This document shows, piece after piece, positions 11,644-21,840 of a stretch of DNA of 64,000 bases. The notes under the pieces are model-generated. The model did not search any database and was not told where the DNA came from. It saw only the letters and a list, made by a program, of their open reading frames with translations. The position numbers and the translations under genes are program-made. Each line of letters begins with the position of its first letter. The stretch's first letter is position 1. Source of the DNA: Gyromitra esculenta (lineage: Eukaryota; Ascomycota; Pezizomycetes; Pezizales; Discinaceae); contig JBCAML010000017.1 of the NCBI GenBank assembly GCA_038503075.1, positions 930,001 to 994,000 on the forward strand, read 5' to 3'.

Positions 11644-13305
11644 TTAATTTTGGGAAACAAGGCTAACTGGGTCTACCACCATGTTGTCCTGGGCCTGGAC
11701 TTCAATGGTGGGTGGTGAGAGAGGGCGAGGGGGGATTTTAGATGCTCTTTGTCGTTGGGTGTCGAATGCATCTACTTTGATAGGGCATTCTGGTGAGGTG
11801 GCGGAGTGCTCATGGCTATCGCAGTTGGAGCATTTGAGGGGTTTGGTTTCGCAGCAGTCAGGCACTGGTTTGGTGTTTCCACCCTTTTCGCAGCCTAAGT
11901 TGCCACAGTGGTGTTGTTCTCTGGTGTGGTGTTCTGCACATAGTGGGCAGGTGGGGTGTTTTTGTTTGCAAAGGGGAGCAGTATGTCCAAAGGTGTAGCA
12001 GTTGCGACATTGGGTGATGGGTGAGAAGGAGTGCATCTTTTCGCATTTCCTGGAGCGTGAGAAGAGGCGGATGGAGTCTTTGAGTTTAGCAGCTTCCTCA
12101 GGTGCTAGGGAGATAACAACTGAGGTGGTGGCTTTGTTTCTATTGGAGAGGAGTGGTTTGAGGTATCTGGCACCTGCAATGATGATTTCGGAGGAGTATT
12201 TAATGTTAGCTGCCATAGTGGCAAACAACTCTCCTGTAGGGTTTGGAAGGGCGTGAACTGGAAGGTTGTGGATAACGTATTCCATGTGTGTTGGAGCCAG
12301 AATGAAGTCATTGAAGTGGTTGTCCTCCACTGGAAGGGCTTCGTTGATTGCTTTGGTGAGGTGGGAGAAGTAAGGAATATAGTCAATTGCAGGTGCGAAG
12401 GGTGATGCCAGGATGGAAACAGTGCTGTTGCAGTTGACAGTTGCAGTGAAGGCGAGTGAAACTTTTGCATTAACTTTTTCCAAGGCCTTTGCAATGACGG
12501 AGGGGAGGATTGCTGCATGTTGGGAGGAGAGTTCAAATTCTTCTGGGACAGTCCTAGTAGCATAGAATCTGCGTTGCGAGGCAGGGAGTGGTTTGGGTTT
12601 GTTGGCCGGGGGAGCTTGCCTGGTAGGTACTGGTAGTTGGTTTGCAGGTTGGTTTCTGTTGAATCCAGGGCGGGAACGGGCATCTGTCATCTCCAGCTGC
12701 CATCTAGCAGCTTCAGAGGAGGACATTCCTTCACTGGTCAGGGGGAGAGCAGGGGGGATGTATGCAGATGCATTGCCTTTCCTTTTCTTATTCACCTTGG
12801 GAGGAGAGATTGAGGAGCTGGCAGTTGCAGCGACATTGGTGTAGGTTTGGTTGGTTTGAGGAGGTTTGGAGGGTGGAATGGTAGTAGATTTGGCTGCGCC
12901 AGTAGCAGCGAGTTGGTTGATGCCGTTGAGTGCAGTGGTGTGCAGTGCGAGGACGGAAGAGATGTGGTCAGTACTGTCAGAGATAATTCTCAGGTGGTTG
13001 TTGATGAGCTTGTTCTCCTGAATGAGAACAAGACATAAGGTGAGGAAGGCTTGAATATCAGACTTTCCTGTAAGGAGGGAGGTGTGAATAGCGTCAAAAA
13101 GTTCTGTATGAGGGTGGATTTGTTCGCCAATCGCTTCACTGAGATCGCTGGCGACAGCGGAGTAGGGTGAGGGAATAATGGGGGTCAAGTTGGGAGGAGG
13201 GAGAGTGATTCTGGGGCTGTTGGCTCTGGAATGGTGAGTAGATTGGGGAGGAAGCATACTGCTTCCCATGGGAGTGTGGGGAGTGGGTGCGTTGAACTCC
13301 AACAT
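11644..13305 (-). CDS. LINE ORF1 protein (RNA-binding, zinc knuckles)
   Basis: 553 residues, open throughout. The N-terminal half is Pro/Ser/Thr-rich with a predicted helical region. The middle (about residues 240-420) looks folded. The C-terminus has a cluster of Cys/His knuckles (CRNCYTFGHTAPLC, CPLCAEHHTREQHHC, CSNCDSHEHSATSPEC). ORF1 proteins of LINEs bind the element RNA and chaperone target-primed reverse transcription. The stop codon is followed after two bases by the ORF2 ATG (TAATAATG), a layout suited to termination-reinitiation. The ORF1 proteins of the 31.3 and 56 kb copies have the same architecture but differ clearly in sequence. Confidence 0.88.
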   Translation of the reverse strand: MLEFNAPTPHTPMGSSMLPPQSTHHSRANSPRITLPPPNLTPIIPSPYSAVASDLSEAIGEQIHPHTELFDAIHTSLLTGKSDIQAFLTLCLVLIQENKLINNHLRIISDSTDHISSVLALHTTALNGINQLAATGAAKSTTIPPSKPPQTNQTYTNVAATASSSISPPKVNKKRKGNASAYIPPALPLTSEGMSSSEAARWQLEMTDARSRPGFNRNQPANQLPVPTRQAPPANKPKPLPASQRRFYATRTVPEEFELSSQHAAILPSVIAKALEKVNAKVSLAFTATVNCNSTVSILASPFAPAIDYIPYFSHLTKAINEALPVEDNHFNDFILAPTHMEYVIHNLPVHALPNPTGELFATMAANIKYSSEIIIAGARYLKPLLSNRNKATTSVVISLAPEEAAKLKDSIRLFSRSRKCEKMHSFSPITQCRNCYTFGHTAPLCKQKHPTCPLCAEHHTREQHHCGNLGCEKGGNTKPVPDCCETKPLKCSNCDSHEHSATSPECPIKVDAFDTQRQRASKIPPRPLSPPTIEVQAQDNMVVDPVSLVSQN

Positions 13306-14694
13306 CTTCTCGGATCCTAAGCAAGTTGAGATGCGGGGTAGTGAAGCCTAATTGTTAAAGACTTTTTGCTGTGTGTAACGCCGTTGCAACACAAAAAATG
13401 GAGTTGAAATTTCAATCATGGATGATGTAGCGGGGACGGAGGATGAACTCAAGGTGAGTTAAGTGCAGCGTAATAGGAACAAGGACAGTGAGGATTCTGA
13501 GGTAGAATTGAGGTAGTATTAAAACCATACAGTAGAAGTAAAGTCAGAACATTGCCTAAGGAAAGAAAAGAAAAAAATACAGAGCGACCAAAATTCATTA
13601 CTTAAATACCCCGCTTTCGTCACACAATAACTCTTAACCAGATAATAACCGAACAACAAAGACATTATATCCCTAACTGAAACCGTTGCAACCAACACAT
13701 GATCTTTGACCAATTACATGTTTCTATCCGTGAAATATCCCTACTTCGGAAGGTGATTTCACACCCAGAAGAGAAAAGAGCATTAGAGATCATTAAAGGC
13801 TTCTGAGAAGCCAGCAGAAACATAAAGACGGCGGGGGAAACGGGTAAAATTAATGAGCTAAGAGTAAGGAAGCAGGGAGTGGTGGAAGCAGGGAAAGGTG
13901 GAAGCAGGGAAAGGTGGAAGCAGGGAGTGGTGGAACCTGGTAGGGGGTATTTGCAAGAGATTTGGCATATGTAGTAGCAATAAATTTAGACTGTTTGAAG
14001 CTTCATATAAAGTTCCAAGTGATCGTAGCCCAGTATACATAAAGGTTCTGAAGAAACAGAAAAAACTGGTGAGTGCCTGCAAACAAGGTTACAAGAACAT
14101 AAAACCAGATGCTGGAGGGCCAGCGAGAACCCCAGAACGAGCAAGGTACAAAAGGTTTTGTCAGGAGAGGTCGGATCATAAACGAAGCAAAGAGGTATTG
14201 AAGACGCTGCCTGATTTCACAGATTAGGACCGGGTATTGGGTCAGGGTTCGGTTATAATTGGTAGGATTGCTCAAGGGATGATATAATGTCTTTGTGTTT
14301 TGGTTGTTGTCAGGTATTGGTTATCGTACGGAAAAGTGGGGTATTTAATGTAATGGGGACCCTCCTAGAGACAAGAACTCTGGAGCGTAGCCATGCAAAT
14401 GTGTGTATGTGGATAATGGGTAAAGATAATTGCTTCAGCAGAAAGTTGTAGCTTGCCAAACTTAATATAAATAAGGTTTCGCTTGGCAGTTAACTCACTA
14501 TTGCTACTATTGTGGGAAGACGAGGATTCTTTACAGGTGGCCGTGATCTCAATACTTTTATACTAGTAATCCAGACCCACGGCCTTGAACAAACCTGTAC
14601 TTACTTCGTTCGGGTTCTTTTCCGGCAGGTTTGCATTCTGTCGCTGAGAGAACGCTTATCTCCAACGACTGGTCGTACCACATGATAGACTCAA

Positions 14695-14880
14695 GCCTGA
14701 GGATTACGCGGACATTCCAAGCAACAGTACCTGCTGCAGAATACTGCATCAGCAGAAGGATCCGCTTCTGCGGTCTTCTCACCTCTTTTCCTTCAGCCTG
14801 AGGACCTGTCATCGCTCCAAGGCGATTGGCAGAAGTCAGGGCAACAATCCAAGCAGCCAGCTTCAGGAGCTTATAACTCA
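14695..14880 (-). repeat. coding-like relic, shared with 16,050-16,219
   Basis: The minus-strand translation (LLKLAAW, ANRLGAMTGPQAEGKEVRRP, VAWNVRVI) closely matches the plus-strand translation at 16,050-16,219 (LLKLAAW, TNRFGAMTGPQAEGREVKR, VAWNVCVI). Substitutions are largely conservative, so both seem to descend from a coding sequence. The protein family is not recognised; a transposon gene is likely given the setting. Confidence 0.5.
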
Positions 14881-14975
14881 GCCAATACTTATCTGATTGA
14901 CTTCATCGTTTCACAGAAGCTCCCTCATATACCCTCCGGGCCACATTCTGCCGGACGGTTTGGCGTGACGACCTA

Positions 14976-15586
14976 GGGGTTACTTTTGCCCTCCGGGACG
15001 CGCTTTTTTAGCCCATGTCCCCCCTTCTCCAATAATATGGATCAGGATGGCTTTGCTGTTGCAGTGGGGCTAGTAGCACCCGATAGAACTGTCCGGGGAC
15101 TTCTTGTGAGCCCTCTACATGTGTTGGCTTGTACTGGATCGCCTGCGCTGGGTGCAGTGCGCCTGCTACGTCAGTGGTTCTTGCTGAGGGGTAACCCCAA
15201 GCACTATCCAATCCAACTGCCATGAGTGTCTGCAATGTTATTATCAGCTAGTCATGTACCTAGAGTTCTTGGCCTATGGAAGAGAGTCTCCACCATCCAA
15301 GTCTTGCACCAGTAGTGGTTGCCCTTCGGCAGAACCCCTCCTGGTGTTACCTCGTAGGTCATATGCCACATGGGGTGGTGGTGTGGCACATAGGAGCGAT
15401 CCTGCACCATACTCCACTTCTCCAACTAAAGTAGGGTAACTGGGCCATTGTGGTTACCCTGCAAGGTAGAGTAACTGGCTCCCAGCTGTTACCCTGCAGT
15501 GCCAGGCTCCAGCTGTCTACTAAGTTCAATGACTGCACACAACTAAGATAATACTGCTCATGACATGTAACTAATGGTAGTACCGT
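14976..15586 (+). mobile_element. repeat B copy 1 (611 bp, flanked by TA)
   Basis: Starts GGGGTTACTTTTGCCC after TA (14974-14975) and ends TACCGT before TA (15587-15588). The inverted copy at 34,337-35,366 has exactly the same length once its nested LTR and duplication are subtracted. The interior is rich in GGTAAC/GTTACC palindromes. No transposase is encoded, so it looks like a non-autonomous DNA element with TA target preference. Confidence 0.72.
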
Positions 15587-16049
15587 TACATTGAAGTAAT
15601 GGGTTTTGGTCGTTCTTTGTCTTTTCTTTCTCTTACGCAACGTTTTCATTTCACTTCTACTGTATCGTTATAATACTACCTCGATTCTATCTCAGAATCC
15701 TCGCTGCCATTAGCTTCACAAAACATTGCACTTATCTTGCCTGGAGATAGACCCCATTGTAGAACTTGTAGAAACCTTGTATTCTCTATTGTTTTCAACC
15801 ATGTCTAAGTAGCTCTGCTCACCTTCATGGATACTCAAGGGCTTAGCGAGATGGGATCCGTGAGACCTAAACACCAGATTTACAAAGACCACAAAAAGTC
15901 TTGCCCAGGCAAGCCGACCGCCTAGAGGCCGGTGTCAGGATGTTGGACGAATAAAATCTCCACTTGAAGGGTAACATTCCACCCTCAAAGCCCAGGCCTC
16001 CTGATGCATCAGGTGGTCAGGGCAACAATCACTTTTTTTGCTGATGTAT

Positions 16050-16219
16050 GACCTCCTGAAGTTGGCTGCTTGGAATGTCACCCTGACTCCTACCAATCGC
16101 TTTGGAGCGATGACAGGTCCCCAAGCTGAGGGCAGAGAGGTGAAGAGACTGCGAAAGCAGATCCTTCTGCCAATGGGGTATTTTGCAGTAGGATCTGTCG
16201 CTTGGAATGTCTGCGTAAT
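16050..16219 (+). repeat. second copy of the GAMTGPQAEG coding-like relic
   Basis: Homologous to minus-strand 14,695-14,880 and cut off on the right by the LTR that starts at 16,220. Confidence 0.5.
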
Positions 16220-16508
16220 TTTCACGGATAAGAGCAGATAATGGGTTAGGGTTAGGTTAATGGTTGCAACAGTTTATGGGTTTTTGTATAATGTCTTTGT
16301 TGTTTGGTTATGTTTCGAGTATGAGTCAAAGGAATGAAAGCAGGGTATATAAGGGATGGATTTTGGTCGTTGTTGTTCTTTTCTCTTTCTTTTCTTAAGC
16401 AACGTTCTCGTTTCACTTCTACTGTATCACTCTAATACTACCTCAATTCTACCTCAGAATCCTCACTGTCACTGTCCACTTCGCTGCACTAACCTCACCT
16501 TGAGGTAG
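16220..16508 (+). repeat. truncated LTR, family A
   Basis: Begins TTTCACGGATAAG and keeps the TATA-like GGTATATAAGG and TTAAGCAACGTTC, but stops in the middle of U5, directly against repeat C copy 2. The missing third of the LTR does not resume on the other side, so a deletion or rearrangement followed. Confidence 0.82.
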
Positions 16509-17243
16509 TGTAACGGATATATAAAACGGTTACTTGCAGTGAAGCATAATAGGACTGGGCAAGCAGAGAGGTAGTAAGAATCAGTATGAGTGGTGTAGCT
16601 ACCACATGCAAGAGGATACCTGCTACCCTGCTGTTCCGATGGAGTGGAACCAGTGAGAATAGCATAAGCTGACGAGCCAATGATATATCTCTAGTAACAC
16701 CAAACAGAGGAAGCTCCTGTGGTGGCGTTCCCAATCCATCTGTGCATGAACCAGCGGCCCAGAGCCATTGGTGCGGCAATAGGGAATCTATTAAGTGCAG
16801 GACACCTCACATGCAACAGTAGACTGATCTGCGCAGATTCCTACATATGGCATAGGCATGGCATGCAGCTGGCGAATCTAGAAGGTCTAACTGGATAGAA
16901 CAACCAAGGAATGCCGGAGAGTGCTGAAGTGATCAATAGCTGAATCCTGAGGTGCCCCGCCCGCAATAGCTTGGCATGTTCTCAGGGTCTTGATGGGCCC
17001 CCAGCAGAGTGGAACAGAAAGAGGATGGCGAGTCAGCAGCACTATAAATATAGTGCATGACCCCGCCACCTGTTGCTCTTCTTCCCAGTCTCATCAGGCA
17101 GAATACTACCAAGTAGAGCCCTTAAGATTATTGAGTACTTTGCACAAAATACTCTTAACATGTTAACCTGATTTCTAGTATTTGCAACGGCCGTATTCCT
17201 ATACCTATTCCCACTACAGAGCAGTAGGACTACCCCCGTTACA
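16509..17243 (-). repeat. repeat C copy 2, probable solo LTR
   Basis: 735 bp, TGTAACGG...CCCGTTACA, inverted relative to the 7,150 copy. It adjoins the truncated LTR and has no visible target duplication. Confidence 0.75.
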
Positions 17244-17318
17244 ACTGGCTACAATTTGTGCGATATCTATTTCATCAGATTGTGTCACAGGAGTCAAGAG
17301 CTTCGGCCTTTGTGTTGT

Positions 17319-17731
17319 TTTCATGGTTAGGTCCCTTGTTAAGCCTTTCAGTATCCCTGAAGCTGAGCAGTGCTACTTCAGCGTGGTATTTAACACGTTT
17401 GAGCAGTGCGAGGTTTCTACAGGTTCTACAGTCGGGGTCTATCTCAAGGCGAGATAAGTGCAGTGGGGTGAAATCAGCCACAGCGAGGATTCTGAGGTAG
17501 AATCGAAGTAGTATTAAAACTATACAGTAGAAGTTAAATGAGAACGTTGCTTAAGCAAAGAAAGAAGAAACAACAACAACAACCTAAATCCATCTCTTAT
17601 ATACCCCACTTTACTTTCCTTAATCCATAGCCGAACCTAGCCAAACAACAAAGACATTGTAAAAGAAACCCATAATCCGTTGCAACCTTTCTAACCGAAC
17701 GCTAACCCGTTACCTGACTTCATCCATGAAA
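17319..17731 (-). repeat. solo LTR, family A
   Basis: 413 bp, TTTCATGGTTAGG...CATCCATGAAA on the plus strand, flanked by GTTGT and GTTGC (one mismatch). In minus orientation it carries the CTTAAGCAACGTTCTC motif and a TATATAAG box. Confidence 0.85.
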
Positions 17732-18425
17732 GTTGCCAACCTCTGAAGGTCTGTTGATGACCTCTTTTGTAACTCTAGTATTGCCTTCAATCATCCTTGA
17801 TCTGCCTTCAGTGGGGCCTGTGACTCCTCATCACAGTGGGTGGCTTTCTTATCCCCCTAAATATATACAGTATTAGCTTCATCATATTAGCGGTTGGGGC
17901 TGGGGGGGGAGGGGAGAAGGGGTTTCTCTAACTAAATGTTTGATCTGACGACATATATCATTGAGCAACATATCCCGATTATCAGCGCCTATTGCTATAA
18001 ACCTATAATACTGCCCGTTCCAGGTATCTGCTTGATTGTGAGCACTTGGCGTTGGCCTCCCTTAGGTCGGTTGTCACTTACATTGGCTATTTCTAGCGCA
18101 AAAACCTTTTAGTTCGGCGTATTCAACGGTCCTCCAGGTGGAAAGGCAGTGATATATCATTGCAGTCATTGTCACAATAAATACTTTGTTGATACTCCCA
18201 AGAAAAGAGGTATCAAGACCGCCAAGTGATTTTGAGCCCTCAAAGAACTTCCCATATATTCCCTGCGGAATTTGTGGAGCAAGGAACCGGTCGTCTGCAC
18301 TCCGTCTGCCTGTCAGCAGTCGTCAAAGATCTGGATAGGGGCTCTTCTAACCTCATATGAATCCGGATGGCAAGTGAATCCGTTGTGTTCTAACAGGTAA
18401 GGCGTGACATGCATCTCTCGCTCTT
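17732..18425. other. non-coding stretch, nothing recognised
   Basis: No conserved frame, known repeat or RNA gene seen. A short G-run lies near 17,905. Confidence 0.4.
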
Positions 18426-18833
18426 TTTCATGGATGGTTGTTTTGTTGTAGGGTTAGTTGCGTGGGTGTTCGGTTGTTTAATTTCGTTGTTGTTCGTTAC
18501 GTTTCCCCTGGTTTTCATTACAATGAGTAATACGTTTGTCATCGAAAGGACGGAATATGGATATATAAGCGAAGGGTCTTCCCCTCTTGTTGTACTTTTA
18601 CTTCTCTTCTCTTTAAGCAATGTCTTCTATAGCTCACTATTGTATTTCACAATACAAACCTCAGTTACACCTCGTAACCTATCACTGTCTCCGTCTTCAA
18701 ACCCTTATTGTTGGAAGAACTTGTAGAGCCTGTGGAATCTACGTGAATACTCTTGCTGTTAGTTTCTCGTTCAAGTAGCACTGCTTATCTCGGGGGATAC
18801 CCGAGAGCTTGACGAAAACCTCACTTCTTGAGA
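18426..18833 (+). repeat. solo LTR, Gypsy family B
   Basis: 408 bp, TTTCATGGATGG...CTTCTTGAGA, with an exact CTCTT duplication on both sides (18421-18425, 18834-18838). It is closely related to the LTRs of the complete element at 58,129-63,950 and holds a GATATATAAGCG TATA box and CTTTAAGCAATGTC. Confidence 0.92.
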
Positions 18834-18978
18834 CTCTTCCCTGCTAAGCTGCCTCAAATTATAAACATCTATCACATGCTTCTTTATGTGCGAGAGAAAT
18901 TGTGAACGTGAGCTTGAATGCCTCACTCTCATCTAACACCTGATCAGTATCGTTGCCAGCTTCAGAAAGGTCAGCAGC

Positions 18979-19714
18979 TGTAACGGATCTACAATACCGT
19001 TACCTGCAGTGGAGCATAATAGTACCGGGCAAGCAGAGAGGTAGTAAGGATCAACATGAGTGGTGTAGCTACCAAATGTTAGAGGATTCCTGCTACCCTG
19101 CTGTTCCAATGGAGTGGAACCAGCGAGAACAGCATAAGCTGACGAGCCAATGATATATCTCTAGTAACACCAAACAGAGGAAGCTCCTGTGGTGGCGTTC
19201 CCAATCCATCTGTGCATGAACCAGCGGCCCAGAGCCATTGGTGCGGCAATAGGGAATCTATTAAGTGCAGGACACCTCACATGCAACAGTAGACTGATCT
19301 GCGCAGATTCCTACATACAGCATAGGCATGGCATGCAGCTGGTGAATCTAGAAGGTCTAACTGGACAGAACAAGTGAGGAATACCAGAGAGCACCGAAGT
19401 AATCATCAGCTGAATGCTGAGGTGCCCCGCCCGCAATAGCTTGGCATGTTCTCAGGGTCTTGATGGGCCCCCAGCAGAGTGGAACAGAAAGAGGATGGCA
19501 AGTCAGCAGCACTATAAATATAGTGCATGACCCCGCCACCTGTTGCTCTTCTTCCCAGTCTCATCAGGCAGAATACTACCGAGTAGAGCCCTTAAGATTA
19601 TTGAGTACTTTGCACAAAAATACTCTTAACATCTCAACCTGATTTCTAGTATTTGCAACGGCTGTATTCCTATACCTATTCCCACTACAGAGCAGTAGGG
19701 CTACCCCCTTTACA
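18979..19714 (-). repeat. repeat C copy 3, probable solo LTR
   Basis: 736 bp, TGTAACGG...CCCTTTACA (one base changed in the right end), nearly identical to copy 2 and in the same orientation. No target duplication seen. Confidence 0.75.
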
Positions 19715-20370
19715 GACTCATGACACAACAATTCAGCGGAAACACAAAGAATATTAGCGAAACATGACAACCATGTACCCAAGTACCTAATCAACTAACA
19801 AAATATCCATCCATGAAAATATGAGGCAGGGCTATTGGATATAACTGTTGACATGGCTTCTTCATACATATATTGTATAGAACGGGGTGATAATGGTGTA
19901 GGGGGATTATAAGTTAAAAGATCAAATGGTGCTTGTAAAGAAGGGTGAATGGGGGTGGAGGGTTTAGTTGGTGTAACTGGGGGCTTAGGTAATGATAAAT
20001 GATTTAAAATAACAAGTGCATCAGCAAAAAAACCGATTGTTGCCCAGGCCGCCTGATGCATCAGGCGGCCGAGGTGTTCAGGGTGGAATGTAGCCCGCCT
20101 GTCAAGAATTATTTTGCTCTTCCCTCCAGGCTCTGACTTCCTGGAGGTCAATCCCTACTGGGCGTCACTTTTCACTGTTCTTTCTAAAGCCTTGCCACAG
20201 GCGACACCCGCTATTAGTCCACCTCTGGGCAAAGGTCTTGTGGGCTGGCCACCGCCTAGAGATTAAAAAGGAACTTTTCTTTCCCAGTTTTGGCAGTGCT
20301 TTGGAGCTTCATATGCTAGTTTTCTCTTCTATACGTTTTGCTCTATTGATCTATCTATTGATGTCTATAT
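19715..20370. other. non-coding stretch with a perfect 24-bp palindrome
   Basis: No gene recognised. 20,047-20,070 is a perfect palindrome centred on TGATGCATCA. It lies in an approximately 85-bp block (20,015-20,100) starting CATCAGCAAAAAA that recurs in inverted, diverged form at about 15,940-16,045. Confidence 0.5.
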
Positions 20371-20374
20371 ACAG

Positions 20375-20975
20375 GAGAAGCAGGCAAGAAACAGGCACCT
20401 AAGGGAGCAGGAAAGCGGACAGAAAATAGGCCCCGAAGCAGGTAGGAAACAGGTGCCCAAGCGAGCAGGCAAGCGGGCAGGCAAGCAGGCCCCGAAACAG
20501 GCAGAAAGCAGGCGCCCAAGCAGGCAGGAGACAGGCACCAGAGCAGGCAGGAAAGCAGGCACCTAAGCGAGCAGGAGAGCGAGCAGGAAACTGGCCACGA
20601 AGCAGGCAGGAAACAGGTGCCAGAGCAGGCAGGAAAGCAGGCAGCAAACAGGCCCCGAAGCAGGCAGGAAAGTGAGCAGGAAATAGGCAACGAAGCAGGC
20701 AGGAAACAGGCCCTGAAGCAGGCAGGAAAGCGAGCAGGAAATATGCCCCAAAGCTGGCCCCAAAGCAGGCAGGAAAGCCAGTGGGGAAGCGAGCAGAAAA
20801 GCAGGCAGGAAACAGGCGCCTAGGCGAGCAGGCGAGCAAGCAGGGAACAGGCCCCAAAGCTGGCAGGAAAGGTGGCAGGAAACAGGCTCTTAAGCTGGCA
20901 GGAAAGTGAACAGGAAATAGGCCCCAAAGCTGGCCCCAAAGCAGGCAGGAAAGCAAGTGAGGAAGCAAGCTGGGA
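20375..20975. repeat. minisatellite, AGCAGGCAGGAAACAGGC-type units
   Basis: About 600 bp of tandem units (roughly 18-40 bp) built on GCAGGCAGGAAACAGG, CCCCAAAGC and GCGAGCAGG. Translation gives long Cys/Leu/Pro-rich frames on the minus strand that are repeat artefacts. Confidence 0.88.
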
Positions 20976-21074
20976 GCCGCTGAGATCATTTTGGGGGGGG
21001 TCGAAAGCTTTGGGTACTAAAACACACGATGTAAGCAGTATTCACCAATAGGGAGGAAGGAAGGGGTGGAGAAT

Positions 21075-21479
21075 TTTCATGGATAAATAGGATAATGGAC
21101 AGGGATAGAGCTTGAGTTGTTACGTGTCTTTCTCTTTGTACAATGTCTTTGTTGTTTGGTTAGGTTTCGGTTAAGCATCGGAGTATGGGAAAAGCGGGGT
21201 ATTTAAAGGCTGAGCTTTTGTTGCTTGTTGTACTTTTCTTTTCTTTTCTTAAGTAACGTTCTTGTTACCTTCTTCTGTACCCGCTGGAATACTATCTCGG
21301 TTCTACCTCAGAACCCTCGCTGTCGCAGTTCACTTCATTGCACTTATCTCGCCTTGAGATAGACCCCTTGTAGAACTTGTAGAAACATTGCACTCTTTGA
21401 ATGTGTTGTTACCTCATTTAAGTAGCACAGTTTACCTTCAGGGATACTGAAGGGCTTAACGAGGGACTCAACCGTGAGA
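21075..21479 (+). repeat. solo LTR, family A
   Basis: 405 bp, TTTCATGGAT...CAACCGTGAGA, with an exact AGAAT duplication (21070-21074, 21480-21484). TATA-like GGTATTTAAAGG and TTAAGTAACGTTC inside. Confidence 0.93.
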
Positions 21480-21840
21480 AGAATGGAGAGAATGGGGGGA
21501 AAGGTGTTGATATGGAAGAAAGGGCGGAAGGGAGAACGGGTGGGAAGGAATAGGGGGAGATTGCGGTGTTGTCGAGGCAACACCGCCTTTCAAAGGTAGG
21601 GTGACCTTGTGGAGATTGGGTAACTGTGGGTTAGGGTTCCTGCGTTGCAGCTCTCGTGTGAATTCTCTAAGTCCCTAGGGTCAGGGTTTCGAATTAGCAT
21701 TTTTCAGGAAGTCTTTTTTTATGGGGATTTTTTTTTTCGCCATGTCCCCAGGGCTAGGGTTGCTCTGTGCGCCTAGGAGCGCACAAGCAAGACAGGTTTA
21801 AAGCAAAGCTTCCGGGCGCGAGAGCTCTCAAGCAAAGCTT

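Larger units (their letters stand above)
8026..13445 (-). mobile_element. full-length LINE (non-LTR retrotransposon)
   Basis: About 5.4 kb. In minus orientation: a 5'UTR starting CATCCTCCGTCCCCGC (13445), ORF1 (13305-11644), ORF2 (11641-8276), a 3'UTR and an A-rich tail seen as T-runs at 8026-8040. A 13-15 bp target-site duplication (8013-8025 and 13446-13458, possibly plus TT) brackets it inside a Gypsy LTR. The same 5' and 3' ends recur in the copies at 1, 30,956 and 55,885. The gag-like ORF1 plus endonuclease/RT ORF2 layout resembles fungal Tad-type LINEs. ORF2 carries two in-frame stops, so this copy is probably dead. Confidence 0.93.
7894..13735 (-). repeat. solo LTR, family A, split by a LINE insertion
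   Basis: LTR pieces lie at 7894-8025 and 13446-13735. The outer ends TCTCACAG...CGTGAAA are flanked by an exact TATCC duplication (7889-7893, 13736-13740). The LINE sits in the middle, between direct repeats AACTCAAGGTGAG. The right piece carries the TATA-like region and the AGCAACG-type motif in minus orientation (mutated here). Confidence 0.9.
14358..15595. mobile_element. composite insertion with 8-bp duplication GTAATGGG
   Basis: 1238 bp lying between direct copies of GTAATGGG (14350-14357 and 15596-15603) inside the LTR. Eight-base duplications suggest a hAT-type transposase, but clear terminal inverted repeats are not seen. The right part is repeat B (14976-15586). The left part has a coding-like relic on the minus strand around 14558-14880. 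Confidence 0.5.
14215..15865 (+). repeat. solo LTR, family A, split by a 1.24-kb insertion
   Basis: The left half 14215-14357 ends just after the TATA-like GGTATTTAATG; the right half resumes at 15596 with the R region and ends GATCCGTGAGA at 15865. Outer pentamers are CCTGA and CCTAA (one mismatch). The two halves together make one normal LTR of about 410 bp. Confidence 0.85.

Noticed and set aside
20355..20989. Long Cys/Leu/Pro-rich frames on the minus strand (up to 196 residues)
   Set aside because: They read through a tandem minisatellite in all frames; composition follows the repeat unit and no domain is present.
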